NCBI RefSeq assembly: GCF_039645975.1
Contig: NZ_CP147918.1
Location: forward strand, 1,240,001 to 1,304,000
DNA length: 64,000 bases
DNA from: Sulfurimonas sp. HSL-1716
Lineage (GTDB): Bacteria > Campylobacterota > Campylobacteria > Campylobacterales > Sulfurimonadaceae
Reading direction: 5' to 3'
Shown: positions 8,604 to 17,434 of the stretch, in pieces
Layout of the letters: every line of letters starts with the position of its first letter
Numbering within the stretch: the stretch's first letter is position 1
Translations under genes and position numbers: made by a program
The notes under the pieces: model-generated
Seen by the model: only the letters and a program-made list of their open reading frames with translations
Databases searched by the model: none
Told to the model about the DNA's origin: nothing

Positions 8604-9847
8604 AAACATTATGGCTTCTCACTTTTAAAAGTATTCTCAACAGAAAAACGGCGGTCTTTCTTTCCATCGTCTCGATCGCTATTAGCGTCGTACTTCTTTT
8701 GGGTATAGACAGGGTGACAAAAGCCTCAAAAGAACACTTTTTAAACACGATAAACCAGACCGATCTCATAGTCGCCGCGCCCAACGGCTCTTTGGACATA
8801 CTATTAAACCTTGTCTTTCACTTGGGAGACCCTTTAAAAGAGGTTGATTACACTTCGTATCAGGCCATCTCGAAATTTGACGAAGTAAAATGGGCAGTAC
8901 CTCTTTCTGTCGGCGACTCGTTTAAAGGCTATGATGCCGTATCCACCACGAACGATTACTTCAAATACTACAGATACTCTTCGTCACAAGAGCTTGAATT
9001 TGCAAAAGGCGGCGAGTTTAAAGATTTTTACGACGTGGTCGTCGGCAGTGACGTGGCAAAAGAGTTAAGGTTGCATCTAAGAGAGACGATCCATCTCTCA
9101 CACTCAAGCGGCAAACACGCACACGCGCATAAAAACCGCGATTTTCATATATGCGGCATACTAAAACCCACAGGCACACCTAACGATCAAAGCGTGTTCT
9201 TTCAGTTAAAAGCGGATGAAGCGATCCATATAGAGTGGCAGAGCGGGCATTTCGTAGATATGCACATCTCTTCAAAAGAGCTTGAAAATATGCACATACA
9301 GCCCAAACATATCAGCGGGATACTCATAGGCTTAAAAAACCGCACCGACATCTTAAACACGGCGGACAAAATAGAACACTATAAGGGAGAAAATCTAAAA
9401 GCAGCCATCCCGGCAAAAGCGCTTTCTAAGCTTTACAGACTGATGAAGAACATACAGGAGATGCTAAGTGTGATATCGGGCATGGTGTTTTTAGCCGCGA
9501 TTTTTGGGATGATATCCACGATGCTCGCGACACTCAACGACAGAAGACGCGAAATAGCGATACTAAGAAGTCTTGGAGCCAACATCAAAGCGATCTTCTC
9601 TCTTTTTGCCATGGAAGCCTTTATCATCGTCACAAGCGGAATAATCGCCGGCAATATGCTTCTAGCGGCACTGATACTTATAAACAACTCCTTCTTGAAC
9701 GAAATCCTGCAGATCGCTTATCTGCCCGATATGTACGAGATCTCTTTGCTGTTTGTCATGATAGTCTCCGCCGTTGCCGTCAGTGTGGTCCCCGCCGTTA
9801 GATCTTACAAAAACTCGCTTCAAGACGGGCTGATGGTGAAGATATGA
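8600..9847 (+). CDS. FtsX-like ABC permease with His-rich loop
   Basis: A 415-residue permease of the MacB/FtsX type: one N-terminal membrane helix (about 18-36), a large periplasmic domain, then three C-terminal helices (about 290-410) with the family signature RRREIAILRSLGA. The periplasmic domain contains six histidines between residues 165 and 183 (H165, H168, H173, H175, H177, H183), a likely metal-binding patch. It overlaps the ATPase gene and the DUF3299 lipoprotein gene by 4 bases on each side, so the three products are made together. A metal link, perhaps zinc, is an inference from the histidines and from my recollection of similar clusters. Confidence 0.87.
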   Translation: MKTLWLLTFKSILNRKTAVFLSIVSIAISVVLLLGIDRVTKASKEHFLNTINQTDLIVAAPNGSLDILLNLVFHLGDPLKEVDYTSYQAISKFDEVKWAVPLSVGDSFKGYDAVSTTNDYFKYYRYSSSQELEFAKGGEFKDFYDVVVGSDVAKELRLHLRETIHLSHSSGKHAHAHKNRDFHICGILKPTGTPNDQSVFFQLKADEAIHIEWQSGHFVDMHISSKELENMHIQPKHISGILIGLKNRTDILNTADKIEHYKGENLKAAIPAKALSKLYRLMKNIQEMLSVISGMVFLAAIFGMISTMLATLNDRRREIAILRSLGANIKAIFSLFAMEAFIIVTSGIIAGNMLLAALILINNSFLNEILQIAYLPDMYEISLLFVMIVSAVAVSVVPAVRSYKNSLQDGLMVKI

Positions 9848-10374
9848 TAAAAAAATTCCTGCTTGCCTCTTTGATCGTCATCCTTAGTGCATGTTCGAGT
9901 GAGCCAGGATATGAACTAAGCGACTGGTCAAAACTTATCGATCCCAATTTTGATCAGGCTAAGATCGTCAGTTTTTATAAACAGAAGGTCTCAAAAGTAA
10001 AAGAGGGAAGCAAAGAGGAAAAGGCTATTTACGCACAAATGCAAAAAGCGCTTAAACAAGCCGGGAATAACAAGGCCGTAGACGGCAAGACGGTAAAACT
10101 CTCCGGCTACATCGTTCCCATCGACATAGACGGCGAAACGGTGAACAAGTTTCTGTTCTTTCCCAATCAGGCGGCATGCATACATGTCCCTGCATCTCCT
10201 GCAAACCAGACTATCTTTGTGACGACGAAAAAAGACAAAGGAGTCCTTATGGAAGATGCTTATGAGAATATTACCGTTTGGGGTACTATCAGGCTAAAAC
10301 ATACAAAAGTCGCAAACGGAACCGCTTCGTTTATCATAAACGACGGCATCACGAAAGTCCGTCCGCGGCTTTAG
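9844..10374 (+). CDS. DUF3299 lipoprotein
   Basis: A 176-residue lipoprotein. The lipobox LSAC is at about residues 14-17, so the mature chain is anchored in a membrane facing the periplasm. The body matches DUF3299 proteins: VKLSGYIVPIDIDGE, FLFFPNQAACIHVPASPANQ and ITVWGTI. One Cys-x-His pair (ACIH) and few other candidate ligands are visible. It is the last gene of the ABC operon, translationally coupled to the permease. Its function is not known; the fixed association with MacB-like transporters suggests a substrate-handling or assembly partner. Confidence 0.85.
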   Translation: MIKKFLLASLIVILSACSSEPGYELSDWSKLIDPNFDQAKIVSFYKQKVSKVKEGSKEEKAIYAQMQKALKQAGNNKAVDGKTVKLSGYIVPIDIDGETVNKFLFFPNQAACIHVPASPANQTIFVTTKKDKGVLMEDAYENITVWGTIRLKHTKVANGTASFIINDGITKVRPRL

Positions 10375-10391
10375 GAAAAAACTCTTTTATA

Positions 10392-11804
10392 TCACGATTC
10401 TTCGTTTTTATCTTCATCTTTGGGATCTGATTTTACTTTCCACTCAAAAGGCTTGTAGCGCAGTCTGCTTCGGATATGTTTTATCTTGTCAATATCTTTC
10501 ATATTGATACTGATGGAGGTGTGTTCTATATCCTCGCCCTCTTCTATGTTTATGTTATCGGCCTTTTTAAATGCAAGTTTTTGAGACTGGAACACACTTC
10601 TGTGTCCCGTGATCAAAAAGGCTATGACCACGCTGAGCGCCGCGTAGTTTGCCATGTTCGTACCAAAAAGCTCGACCGCCATGATGATGGAAGCTATAGG
10701 TGTGTTCGTCGTTCCTGCAAGTACACTGACAAACCCAAGCGCCGCAAAAAGAGCAACGTTGTCCCCCATGACATGTCCGAATGCGACACCGCTTGTAGCA
10801 CCTACGTAAAAGATAGGCGTAATGATTCCTCCGCTTCCTCCGACGCCGAGCGTCACGGCAGTGAAGAATGTCTTTAAGATAAAGTCGTACCAGTGGATAC
10901 CGCCTGATACCATTAGATGAGGGTCAAGAGCATTGTTTATTATATTTAAGCCCAGTCCGAGATATCTGTCGGATATCAAAAAAGATATCAATACCATGGC
11001 AAGACCTGCCACTAATGCTTTTAAATAACGGTTATAAGGTATTTTTTCTATAAAAGCTTCCGTTTTGTTTACCGTGGTAATAAAAGTATCCGAGACGATC
11101 CCGAAAAATATACCCGCGATCACAACCTGACCGATGAGAGTCAGATCCAGATTGATAGAGCGGTAGAAGTTTATATCATAATAAGGATATTTGACTCCGA
11201 AGAACTGTGCGGTCGTAAACGCTGCGAATCCGGCGATAAAAGAGGGCAGAAGAACATCATACATGATTACACCGACAATGAGCACCTCTATACCGAAGAT
11301 AGCCCCAGCGATAGGCGTACCGAAAACAGAGGCGAATCCGGCACTGATCCCGCAGATAACGATCTTTTTTCTGTCTTTTTTAGAAAATTTAAGCAGGGTC
11401 GCAACAAAAGATGCAGCGCCGCCCCCAATTTGAGCACCCGGCCCCTCTTTACCGACTGAACCGCCTGAAAAGATGGTGAGCACCGTGGCGACCAGCTTGA
11501 CGGGAATAACCTTGGCATTGATATAACCGTCCTCTTTATGCACGGCCTCTATAACCTTTTCGGTTCCATGCCCCGTAGCGTTCTTATCAAACGTCCTGAT
11601 GATCCAAATAGTAAGCATAAGACCTACGGGAAGAGTAAAATAGTAGGGAAAAGGGAGTGTACCCTGCGTATGTTCGGCTATCAGCAGGGTTTTTAAGAAA
11701 ATTGACATCAAATAGCCGATCATAACACCTGTTACAGAAGAGAGTATCAACCATTTGAAAACGCTAAAAAAGATGACGGTCTGTTCTGTAATATGCTTTT
11801 TCAA
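10392..11804 (-). CDS. ClC-family chloride channel or H+/Cl- antiporter
   Basis: A 470-residue ClC protein with about ten or more membrane helices. Selectivity-filter motifs are GSVGKEGPGAQIG (GSxGxEGP; the gating glutamate is present), FGTPIAGAIFGIEV and GSGGIITPIFYVGA. No CBS pair; the tail is charged and about 70 residues long. Retention of the gating glutamate is compatible with either a channel or an antiporter. The start is TTG at 11804 with a weak site. It is a single gene, convergent with the DUF3299 operon 17 bases away. Confidence 0.92.
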   Translation of the reverse strand: MKKHITEQTVIFFSVFKWLILSSVTGVMIGYLMSIFLKTLLIAEHTQGTLPFPYYFTLPVGLMLTIWIIRTFDKNATGHGTEKVIEAVHKEDGYINAKVIPVKLVATVLTIFSGGSVGKEGPGAQIGGGAASFVATLLKFSKKDRKKIVICGISAGFASVFGTPIAGAIFGIEVLIVGVIMYDVLLPSFIAGFAAFTTAQFFGVKYPYYDINFYRSINLDLTLIGQVVIAGIFFGIVSDTFITTVNKTEAFIEKIPYNRYLKALVAGLAMVLISFLISDRYLGLGLNIINNALDPHLMVSGGIHWYDFILKTFFTAVTLGVGGSGGIITPIFYVGATSGVAFGHVMGDNVALFAALGFVSVLAGTTNTPIASIIMAVELFGTNMANYAALSVVIAFLITGHRSVFQSQKLAFKKADNINIEEGEDIEHTSISINMKDIDKIKHIRSRLRYKPFEWKVKSDPKDEDKNEES

Positions 11805-12068
11805 AATAATTCTTTAATATAAAATATTTTTATTCAACTTTCGCACATGGATTTCATCAAGTCCATGAACTAAAATTGAATAGGAAATCCGCACAAATAC
11901 TTTTGATATCTTCCTTCGCACTTCTAAAGACAATATCGACAATTTTTTGTAAGGATGTACAGATTATATACAAACTGCTTTGAATTGTATATTAAAAAAA
12001 TAAAGAATTTCAAAATTTTTTTCGAGCCGTGAAATATAAAATTGGATACAATTTTGCAAAGGTTGTAA

Positions 12069-13304
12069 ATGAAGAGATATGATGTGATCGTGATCGGTTC
12101 GGGAGCTGCCGGAATGATAGCCGCCATAAAAGCTGCAAGAGAGAAAAAAAGGGTTCTTCTCTTAGAAAAGCTCTCAAAACTCGGAAGCAAGCTCAAAGCT
12201 ACCGGCGGAGGAAGATGCAATCTCACCAATACTCTCGGCAACGAAGATTTTATGGCGAAGTTCGGACGCAACGGACGTTTTATGCAAGATGCACTCAATC
12301 TTTTCGGCCACAAAGAGCTCATAGAGTTTTTTAACGATATCGGTGTCAAAACCCATGCACCTGACGGATTTCGGGTCTTTCCCGTCGGACATGATTCCCA
12401 GACCGTGCTTTTTGCTTTGCAAAATGAACTAGAACATCTGCATGTAGAAGTAAGAACTTCGCAAAAAGTTATCGAGATACTCAGCGAAGACTTACAAATA
12501 AAAGGTGTAAAGAGCCGGAGCGATATATACTTTTCGCCAAACGTCATAATCGCGACGGGAGGACTCGGATATCCCGTACTTGGAGCCGAGGGCGACGGCT
12601 ACGCTCTTGCTTCGTCGCTCGGACATAAAACGACCGAGCTCTATCCCGCGATGATGCCACTTACCACTAAAGAGAAATGGACGAATAACTGCAGAGCCGA
12701 TACTCTGGCAAAAGTCGAACTCCGCGTCGATCTCAAAAAATATAAGAACCTCAAAGCCCTAGGCGATCTTATCTTCACAAAAAACGGCATACGTGGACCC
12801 GTAGTTCTTGACTTTGCACGCGAGATCACGCCTATCTTGAGCAAACTCGGCGAAGTTCCTATCGTCGCAAATTTTACAAAAGGGATGAATGAGGATGAGA
12901 TCCTCCGTCATTTTAAAAATGAGAGCGTAAAAGATCCTGATTCAACCATAGAACAAAACCTTCTGTCGATCCTGCCGAGTTCGGTCATCCATGAACTCTG
13001 CCGCTTGGCAGATGTAGACCCTTCTATGAGATTTAACAAAACAGAAGGAAAAAACCGCGCACGACTCATAAAGATACTCGCTGCTACACCGCTGACCGTA
13101 AACGGGCATGAGGGATTTAAAACGGCAATGATCACAAGAGGCGGAATCTCTCTCAAAGAGATAGATCCCCGCACTATGCAAAGCAGACTCGTAAAAGGCC
13201 TGTATTTCTGCGGAGAGGTGATAGACATAGACGGTCCATGCGGAGGATATAATCTGCAGTGGTCTTTTTCAAGCGGATATCTGGCGGGTTCTCTTTTATC
13301 CTAA
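12069..13304 (+). CDS. HI0933/BaiN-family flavoprotein
   Basis: A 411-residue FAD-dependent oxidoreductase of the HI0933 (YhiN, BaiN) family. The N-terminal dinucleotide loop is VIGSGAAGMIAAI, followed by the family hallmark TGGGRCNLTN and a C-terminal FAD-binding stretch GLYFCGEVIDIDGPCGGYN. Length is normal. The physiological substrate of most family members is unknown. The ATG at 12069 is preceded by AAAGG. The 264 bases upstream, shared with the divergent ClC gene, are AT-rich and show no convincing operator. Confidence 0.88.
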   Translation: MKRYDVIVIGSGAAGMIAAIKAAREKKRVLLLEKLSKLGSKLKATGGGRCNLTNTLGNEDFMAKFGRNGRFMQDALNLFGHKELIEFFNDIGVKTHAPDGFRVFPVGHDSQTVLFALQNELEHLHVEVRTSQKVIEILSEDLQIKGVKSRSDIYFSPNVIIATGGLGYPVLGAEGDGYALASSLGHKTTELYPAMMPLTTKEKWTNNCRADTLAKVELRVDLKKYKNLKALGDLIFTKNGIRGPVVLDFAREITPILSKLGEVPIVANFTKGMNEDEILRHFKNESVKDPDSTIEQNLLSILPSSVIHELCRLADVDPSMRFNKTEGKNRARLIKILAATPLTVNGHEGFKTAMITRGGISLKEIDPRTMQSRLVKGLYFCGEVIDIDGPCGGYNLQWSFSSGYLAGSLLS

Positions 13305-13332
13305 TAAATACTTTTTAATACCCGCTCCGTCC

Positions 13333-13357
13333 GGTTTTAAAGTTATAAAACCATTTT
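13333..13357 (+). terminator. Weak terminator-like hairpin after flavoprotein
   Basis: GGTTTTA and TAAAACC pair around a 6-base loop and are followed by ATTTT, 29 bases after the stop of the HI0933-type gene. The stem is AT-rich and the T tract short, so it is a weak intrinsic terminator at best. Confidence 0.4.
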
Positions 13358-13572
13358 ACTCTTAGTAAACCTACAATCGTAATCCTCACGCTAAAAACTG
13401 TATATTTTTTATACTTTGCAAAGGCTGTTTTTTAAATCTAAAAATATAATAAAAATTAAGACAAAAAGATATTATTCTTTTGTTTAGTGCCTATTTATTC
13501 TACAAAAGAACCAATTTGCATCATTTGATTGTATTTTTTTTAATCAATTTTATGTCAAAATAAATACAATTC

Positions 13573-13588
13573 ATTGATATATATCAAT
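13573..13588 (+). promoter_or_regulatory. FNR/CRP-type binding site of NO reductase operon
   Basis: A 16-bp perfect palindrome, ATTGAT-ATAT-ATCAAT, contains the exact FNR consensus TTGAT-N4-ATCAA. A -10-like TACAAT at 13611-13616 would start transcription near 13622, which puts the palindrome centre about 41.5 bases upstream. That is the class II activator position of CRP/FNR proteins. The subunit II gene starts at 13647. The regulator is probably an FNR/NssR-like protein encoded elsewhere; its signal (low O2 or NO) is inferred. Confidence 0.7.
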
Positions 13589-13646
13589 ACAGCTTCACTT
13601 TAACAAATATTACAATTAGTCCGTAAACTTTTTAAAAGGAAAAAAC

Positions 13647-14237
13647 ATGTCATTTGCCAATTCAATGGAGTTACTGGCTTTTCACAAGGTGGCTTATACC
13701 GCCTATTCGCTCTTGATCATTTCGGTCATAGCGTGGTTTGGCTACAACCTTACGCGAAAGCATAAAGCCAATTCATTAATACGCGTATCGTTTTATACGT
13801 ATATAGCGTTTTTAGTCGCAGCAGGTGTGGGCCATCATATCTTCACCTACAATGTCGTACCATGGGTATCTGAAGATATCACGCGTAACGAGACCGTGCC
13901 CGATAAGAGCTATCACATCACCGTTAAAGATCACCATTTCATCCTTCCAAAAGAGAAGATGGTCGTCAACTGCGGCGAAAAAGTACTTTTTGACGTAAAA
14001 AGCAAAGATCTTGTCTACGGTTTTGGTCTTTTTAGAAAAGATCACTCCATGGTTACACAGATGCAGGTCAATCCCGGAACGAAAAACGATATCCTCTGGA
14101 CGTTCAACGAATCGGGTGTTTTTGATCTTATGTCTACGGAGTATTCTGGTCCAAAGGGTAACGGCATGTTCGTTCCCGATGTCTTAAAAGTACAGTGTAC
14201 GCAAAAAATCGCAATGGTCGACGGAGGTAAAGTATGA
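13647..14237 (+). CDS. Haem-copper reductase subunit II lacking CuA
   Basis: A 196-residue protein with two N-terminal membrane helices (about 15-33 and 46-66) and a periplasmic cupredoxin-like domain (about 85-185), as in oxidase subunit II. The CuA loop, normally CxExCxxxHxxM, reads S163-T-E-Y-S167 and ends at M174: both cysteines are serine and the histidine is missing. It should therefore not bind CuA or take electrons from cytochrome c by that route; a quinol donor or another entry point is implied. AAAAGGA precedes the ATG. The stop overlaps the start of the subunit I gene, so the two are coupled. Confidence 0.82.
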   Translation: MSFANSMELLAFHKVAYTAYSLLIISVIAWFGYNLTRKHKANSLIRVSFYTYIAFLVAAGVGHHIFTYNVVPWVSEDITRNETVPDKSYHITVKDHHFILPKEKMVVNCGEKVLFDVKSKDLVYGFGLFRKDHSMVTQMQVNPGTKNDILWTFNESGVFDLMSTEYSGPKGNGMFVPDVLKVQCTQKIAMVDGGKV

Positions 14238-15907
14238 GTTTCATGAATGATCTAATCAACGGCGCGGACAACAGGTTTGACGTAAACAGTCTTAATGCTC
14301 TGCAAAAAGTGACGCTTCGCGCGGTAGTGGTAGCGTTTTTATTTTACGGTCTTGCGGCACTGGAGGGAATGATCATGCGCACCGCCGCGGTCATCCCCGA
14401 CATTCCTCCCGTATACGGTTCTGTCGACCACTATTTTGCCATCATGACGGCTCATCCGATCGTCGGCATCTTCGGTTCTACTTATCAGCTGGTCTTTGCG
14501 GCTTTTATGTTTCTGGTACCCTATCTGACAAAAAAACCGCTTTACAGCGTTAAGCTTGCAAACGCGGTCTGGGTTCTTATCACACTGGGTACGGCACTTG
14601 CATGGATCGCCGCGTTCATCTGGCATTATGCGCCGTTATATACGCTTTATTGGCCGCTTCCCGCAGACACGACACAATTCAAGATCATAGGCGGCATCAC
14701 TTTTATCGCGGGTGTAGCTATCATCATGGTAGGGACACTCGGATTTATTTACAATATCTATGCAACGATTTTCGCACGTGTCGGTATCCACAAGAACAAA
14801 ACGACCAAAGAACTTCTGATCTCCGGATTCGGTATCGACGGTATGCTTAACCTTGTACATAAACTGACGGGTAAACCGCCTTATACCAAAGAGCCTGCGC
14901 TCTCGCTTCCCGTCGTTGCTATCTTTCGAGGAACCGTCGATACTTTTCTTGACGCGCTTGTGATCCTGAGTGCCGGTATCCTCGTACTGGTGTATCTCAT
15001 CGCAAACGCGGACGGGATCAGCCTCAACGTCGCATCGGTGGATGCCCTTCTTTACAAAAACTGGTTTTGGTGGGGTCTGGATCTCGTAGCAGACGGATTG
15101 GTACTCATCTATGTAGCGGGCTCTTGGTATCTGCTGGCTACGCTTATCACGGGGAAAAAACTCTTTATGGAAAACGTCGCCCGTGCCGCGCTTATGCTCG
15201 AACTGCTCGTCTCATGGATGGTCTGGTCTCATCACCTGCTCGCAGATCAGGCGCAGCCGGAGATAATGAAACTTGTCTCGGGAGAGATGGTCACGGCGTT
15301 TGAACTGCTCACGCAGGGACTTGCACTCTTTATTACGCTTGTTACGCTGTGGAAAGCAAGACCGCTGAAAATGACGATGGAGCTCAAATATCTGCTGGGC
15401 GGTCTGGTAGGATTCGGTCTGGCCGTTCCCGCAGGGATCATTCAAGCGGACATGGCGATGAACAGAGTCCTTCACAATACGCAGTGGATCATCGGCGCAC
15501 ATGTGCATGTCGCAGTCATCGTGGGGCTTTATATGACGCTTTACAGTGCGGTCTACGTGCTTTGGCCGCTTGTGACGAACAATGCAAAACTGTGGAGTAT
15601 GAAGCTGGCAAACGCACATTTCTGGCTGCATCTCATCGGCGGTATCGGTATGGGCGCATTCATGGGAATGGCGGGACTTGACGGTATGCTCAGACGCCAT
15701 ATGTATTTTCACGGAGAGTACAACACCTACATGATCTTAGCCGGAATATGCGGAGCGATGCTGCTATTGGCATGGGTGCTCTTTCTCTTTAACATCATCA
15801 TGTCCGTCGGACTCAAAGGTCTCATCGGGATCTTCTTGCCATCAGCAGATAAAACTGCGAGTTTCGGTGTTGAACCCGAAGCGGTGCCAGAGACTCTAAA
15901 GGCATAG
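14234..15907 (+). CDS. Haem-copper NO reductase-like catalytic subunit I
   Basis: A 557-residue membrane protein with about 12-14 helices. Haem ligands of the superfamily are visible: H74 in helix II, and H423 and H425 in the AHVHV motif of helix X. The helix VII pair H333-H334 fits two metal-site histidines. Helix VI reads WWGLDLVADG, which aligns with WWVVHLWVEG of cNorB; the third metal-site histidine is therefore Asp283, and the cNOR glutamate is Asp287. An Asp ligand plus the absence of the oxidase Tyr-His motif argues for NO reduction, and fits the gNOR family that I recall from Sulfurimonas-type bacteria. An oxygen reductase role is less likely. It lies between the CuA-less subunit II gene and a small membrane protein gene. 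Confidence 0.78.
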   Translation: MSFMNDLINGADNRFDVNSLNALQKVTLRAVVVAFLFYGLAALEGMIMRTAAVIPDIPPVYGSVDHYFAIMTAHPIVGIFGSTYQLVFAAFMFLVPYLTKKPLYSVKLANAVWVLITLGTALAWIAAFIWHYAPLYTLYWPLPADTTQFKIIGGITFIAGVAIIMVGTLGFIYNIYATIFARVGIHKNKTTKELLISGFGIDGMLNLVHKLTGKPPYTKEPALSLPVVAIFRGTVDTFLDALVILSAGILVLVYLIANADGISLNVASVDALLYKNWFWWGLDLVADGLVLIYVAGSWYLLATLITGKKLFMENVARAALMLELLVSWMVWSHHLLADQAQPEIMKLVSGEMVTAFELLTQGLALFITLVTLWKARPLKMTMELKYLLGGLVGFGLAVPAGIIQADMAMNRVLHNTQWIIGAHVHVAVIVGLYMTLYSAVYVLWPLVTNNAKLWSMKLANAHFWLHLIGGIGMGAFMGMAGLDGMLRRHMYFHGEYNTYMILAGICGAMLLLAWVLFLFNIIMSVGLKGLIGIFLPSADKTASFGVEPEAVPETLKA

Positions 15908-15909
15908 AG

Positions 15910-16515
15910 ATGATCTGTATGAGCCGAGCCGCTGCGGAGATACAGACCGTCGGTCTGTATGATCTTATTTTTCAGGATGTACAAAAGATCGCTGGCAAAC
16001 AGGATCTCAGCGAATCGGAGGTGTTGCGTATCATAGAAGAAAATCCTGCGATCCTGGAGGAATATAAGCAGATCAATGTCGAATACAATCTCTCAAATAT
16101 CCATCTGCGAGATATTTTACCGGGTGAGATGGACGAATCGTTCCTCAAAGAGGCTCAAGCGATCAACAAAAATCTGAACACGCTGCGAAAACTGGAAAAA
16201 TACACACTGGATTTCGAGCAGAGTTCGACATTGATCATCATCTTCTCGGTGGAGTTCTTTGTACTCTTTTCGGTTCAGTATTTCATCGTGCTGCTCAATC
16301 TTAAAGAGTGGCAGTTGGAGATCTACGGGGTATTTGCCCTTTCGATCTTCATCGCATGGCGTTATGCCCAAAAAGAGAAACGAAAGTACTTCAAGAACAA
16401 TAATATTTTCCAAAAGGTCTACGATGAGACGCTAAAGATGCTAAACGTTCTTCAAACAAAAGGATGCATCGATATCTCCGATATGACCATCCGTGAATGC
16501 CAAGAGCACGTCTGA
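15910..16515 (+). CDS. Small membrane protein of the NO reductase operon
   Basis: A 201-residue protein that I do not recognise. It has a charged N-terminal half with predicted helices (about 1-95), two adjacent membrane helices (about 103-127 and 134-150), and a charged C-terminal tail with two cysteines (in KGCIDIS and RECQEHV). It starts 2 bases after subunit I, on the same strand, so co-expression is nearly certain. An accessory, assembly or third-subunit role is inferred from position only. A second ATG at 15919 is also possible. Confidence 0.75.
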   Translation: MICMSRAAAEIQTVGLYDLIFQDVQKIAGKQDLSESEVLRIIEENPAILEEYKQINVEYNLSNIHLRDILPGEMDESFLKEAQAINKNLNTLRKLEKYTLDFEQSSTLIIIFSVEFFVLFSVQYFIVLLNLKEWQLEIYGVFALSIFIAWRYAQKEKRKYFKNNNIFQKVYDETLKMLNVLQTKGCIDISDMTIRECQEHV

Positions 16516-16528
16516 GGATTGTTTATCT

Positions 16529-17428
16529 TCAGCCGATGATCCCGTAAAGGATATGCACCGTCACGAAGGAGAACAATATTCCGTACCCGACTATTGCCGA
16601 GCTTAGTTTCGGTGCGAGTCCGGTCATGGATGCTATCGCTCCCGCCGTTATCATCGGTGCCATTCCCGCTTCCATGATAGCGACCTGCGAGGCTTGATTG
16701 TCCCAGCCAAAAGATTTTGCCACTAAAATGGCGATAAGCGGAGCCAAGATCAATTTTATCATCAACGATATGCTAAAAGGTATTAACTCATCGCGCGTCA
16801 GGCGTAGTTTCAATTGCAGTCCTACGGCCACAAGCGCAACAGGGACAATGGTGTTAGCCAAAGAGGAAAGTACCTTTGTTATGTTTGCGTCAAATTTCGT
16901 TCCCATCAGTAAAAACGCAATGATTAAAACAAGAAAAGGCGGAAAAGTAAAAACCTTTGCGGCAATGATCTTGAAACTTACTTCGCTTTTATGCGAATAG
17001 TATGAGGCTATGAACGTCCCGTAGACAGAAAGAGCGATAAAACTCCCGAGCTGATCGTAGACCATGACATAAGGCAGAGCCTCCTGCCCCATATATGCAC
17101 TTATGAGCGGAATACCTAAAAATGAAGAGTTCGTAAGGACTGTGACAAGCATCAAAGCACCCGTGACCTCTTTGCTAAAAGCGAGCCATCTGCTTACATA
17201 CAAAGTCAGCAGAGCCGTTGTTCCCATAACCGCCCATGCGATGACTACGGGGATAACAAGCTCGACCGAAAAAGTGAGTTTTGGAACCTGCAAAAGCACC
17301 ATCGCCGGAAGCGAAATATAGATGACAAACTGGTTTAAAGTGATGGCGGCATTATCAGAAAACACCTTGGATTTTTGAATAGCATAGCCCAAAACTATGC
17401 AGAGTATGATAAGAATAAAATTTTCCAT
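16529..17428 (-). CDS. AEC-family membrane transporter
   Basis: A 299-residue auxin-efflux-carrier family protein with about ten membrane helices in two halves. Typical segments are LNQFVIYISLPAMVLLQVP near residue 31, NSSFLGIPL near 100 and AIMEAGMAPMITAGAIA near 250. Bacterial relatives move organic acids such as malate or malonate; the substrate here is not determinable. It is convergent with the NO reductase operon and lies 6 bases downstream of the lipoprotein gene, so it may share that transcript. Confidence 0.88.
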   Translation of the reverse strand: MENFILIILCIVLGYAIQKSKVFSDNAAITLNQFVIYISLPAMVLLQVPKLTFSVELVIPVVIAWAVMGTTALLTLYVSRWLAFSKEVTGALMLVTVLTNSSFLGIPLISAYMGQEALPYVMVYDQLGSFIALSVYGTFIASYYSHKSEVSFKIIAAKVFTFPPFLVLIIAFLLMGTKFDANITKVLSSLANTIVPVALVAVGLQLKLRLTRDELIPFSISLMIKLILAPLIAILVAKSFGWDNQASQVAIMEAGMAPMITAGAIASMTGLAPKLSSAIVGYGILFSFVTVHILYGIIG

Positions 17429-17434
17429 TATTTC

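Larger units (their letters stand above)
13305..13646. other. 342-base intergenic regulatory region
   Basis: No gene is seen here. It holds a weak terminator-like hairpin for the flavoprotein gene near its left end, an AT-rich stretch without open frames, and near its right end a perfect FNR-type palindrome with a matching -10 element for the NO reductase operon. Both are listed separately. Confidence 0.7.

Noticed and set aside
14234-15907. Assignment of the haem-copper subunit as cbb3-type oxygen reductase
   Set aside because: There is no CcoO/CcoP gene nearby, the helix VI metal histidine is replaced by Asp, and a cupredoxin-type subunit II is present instead.
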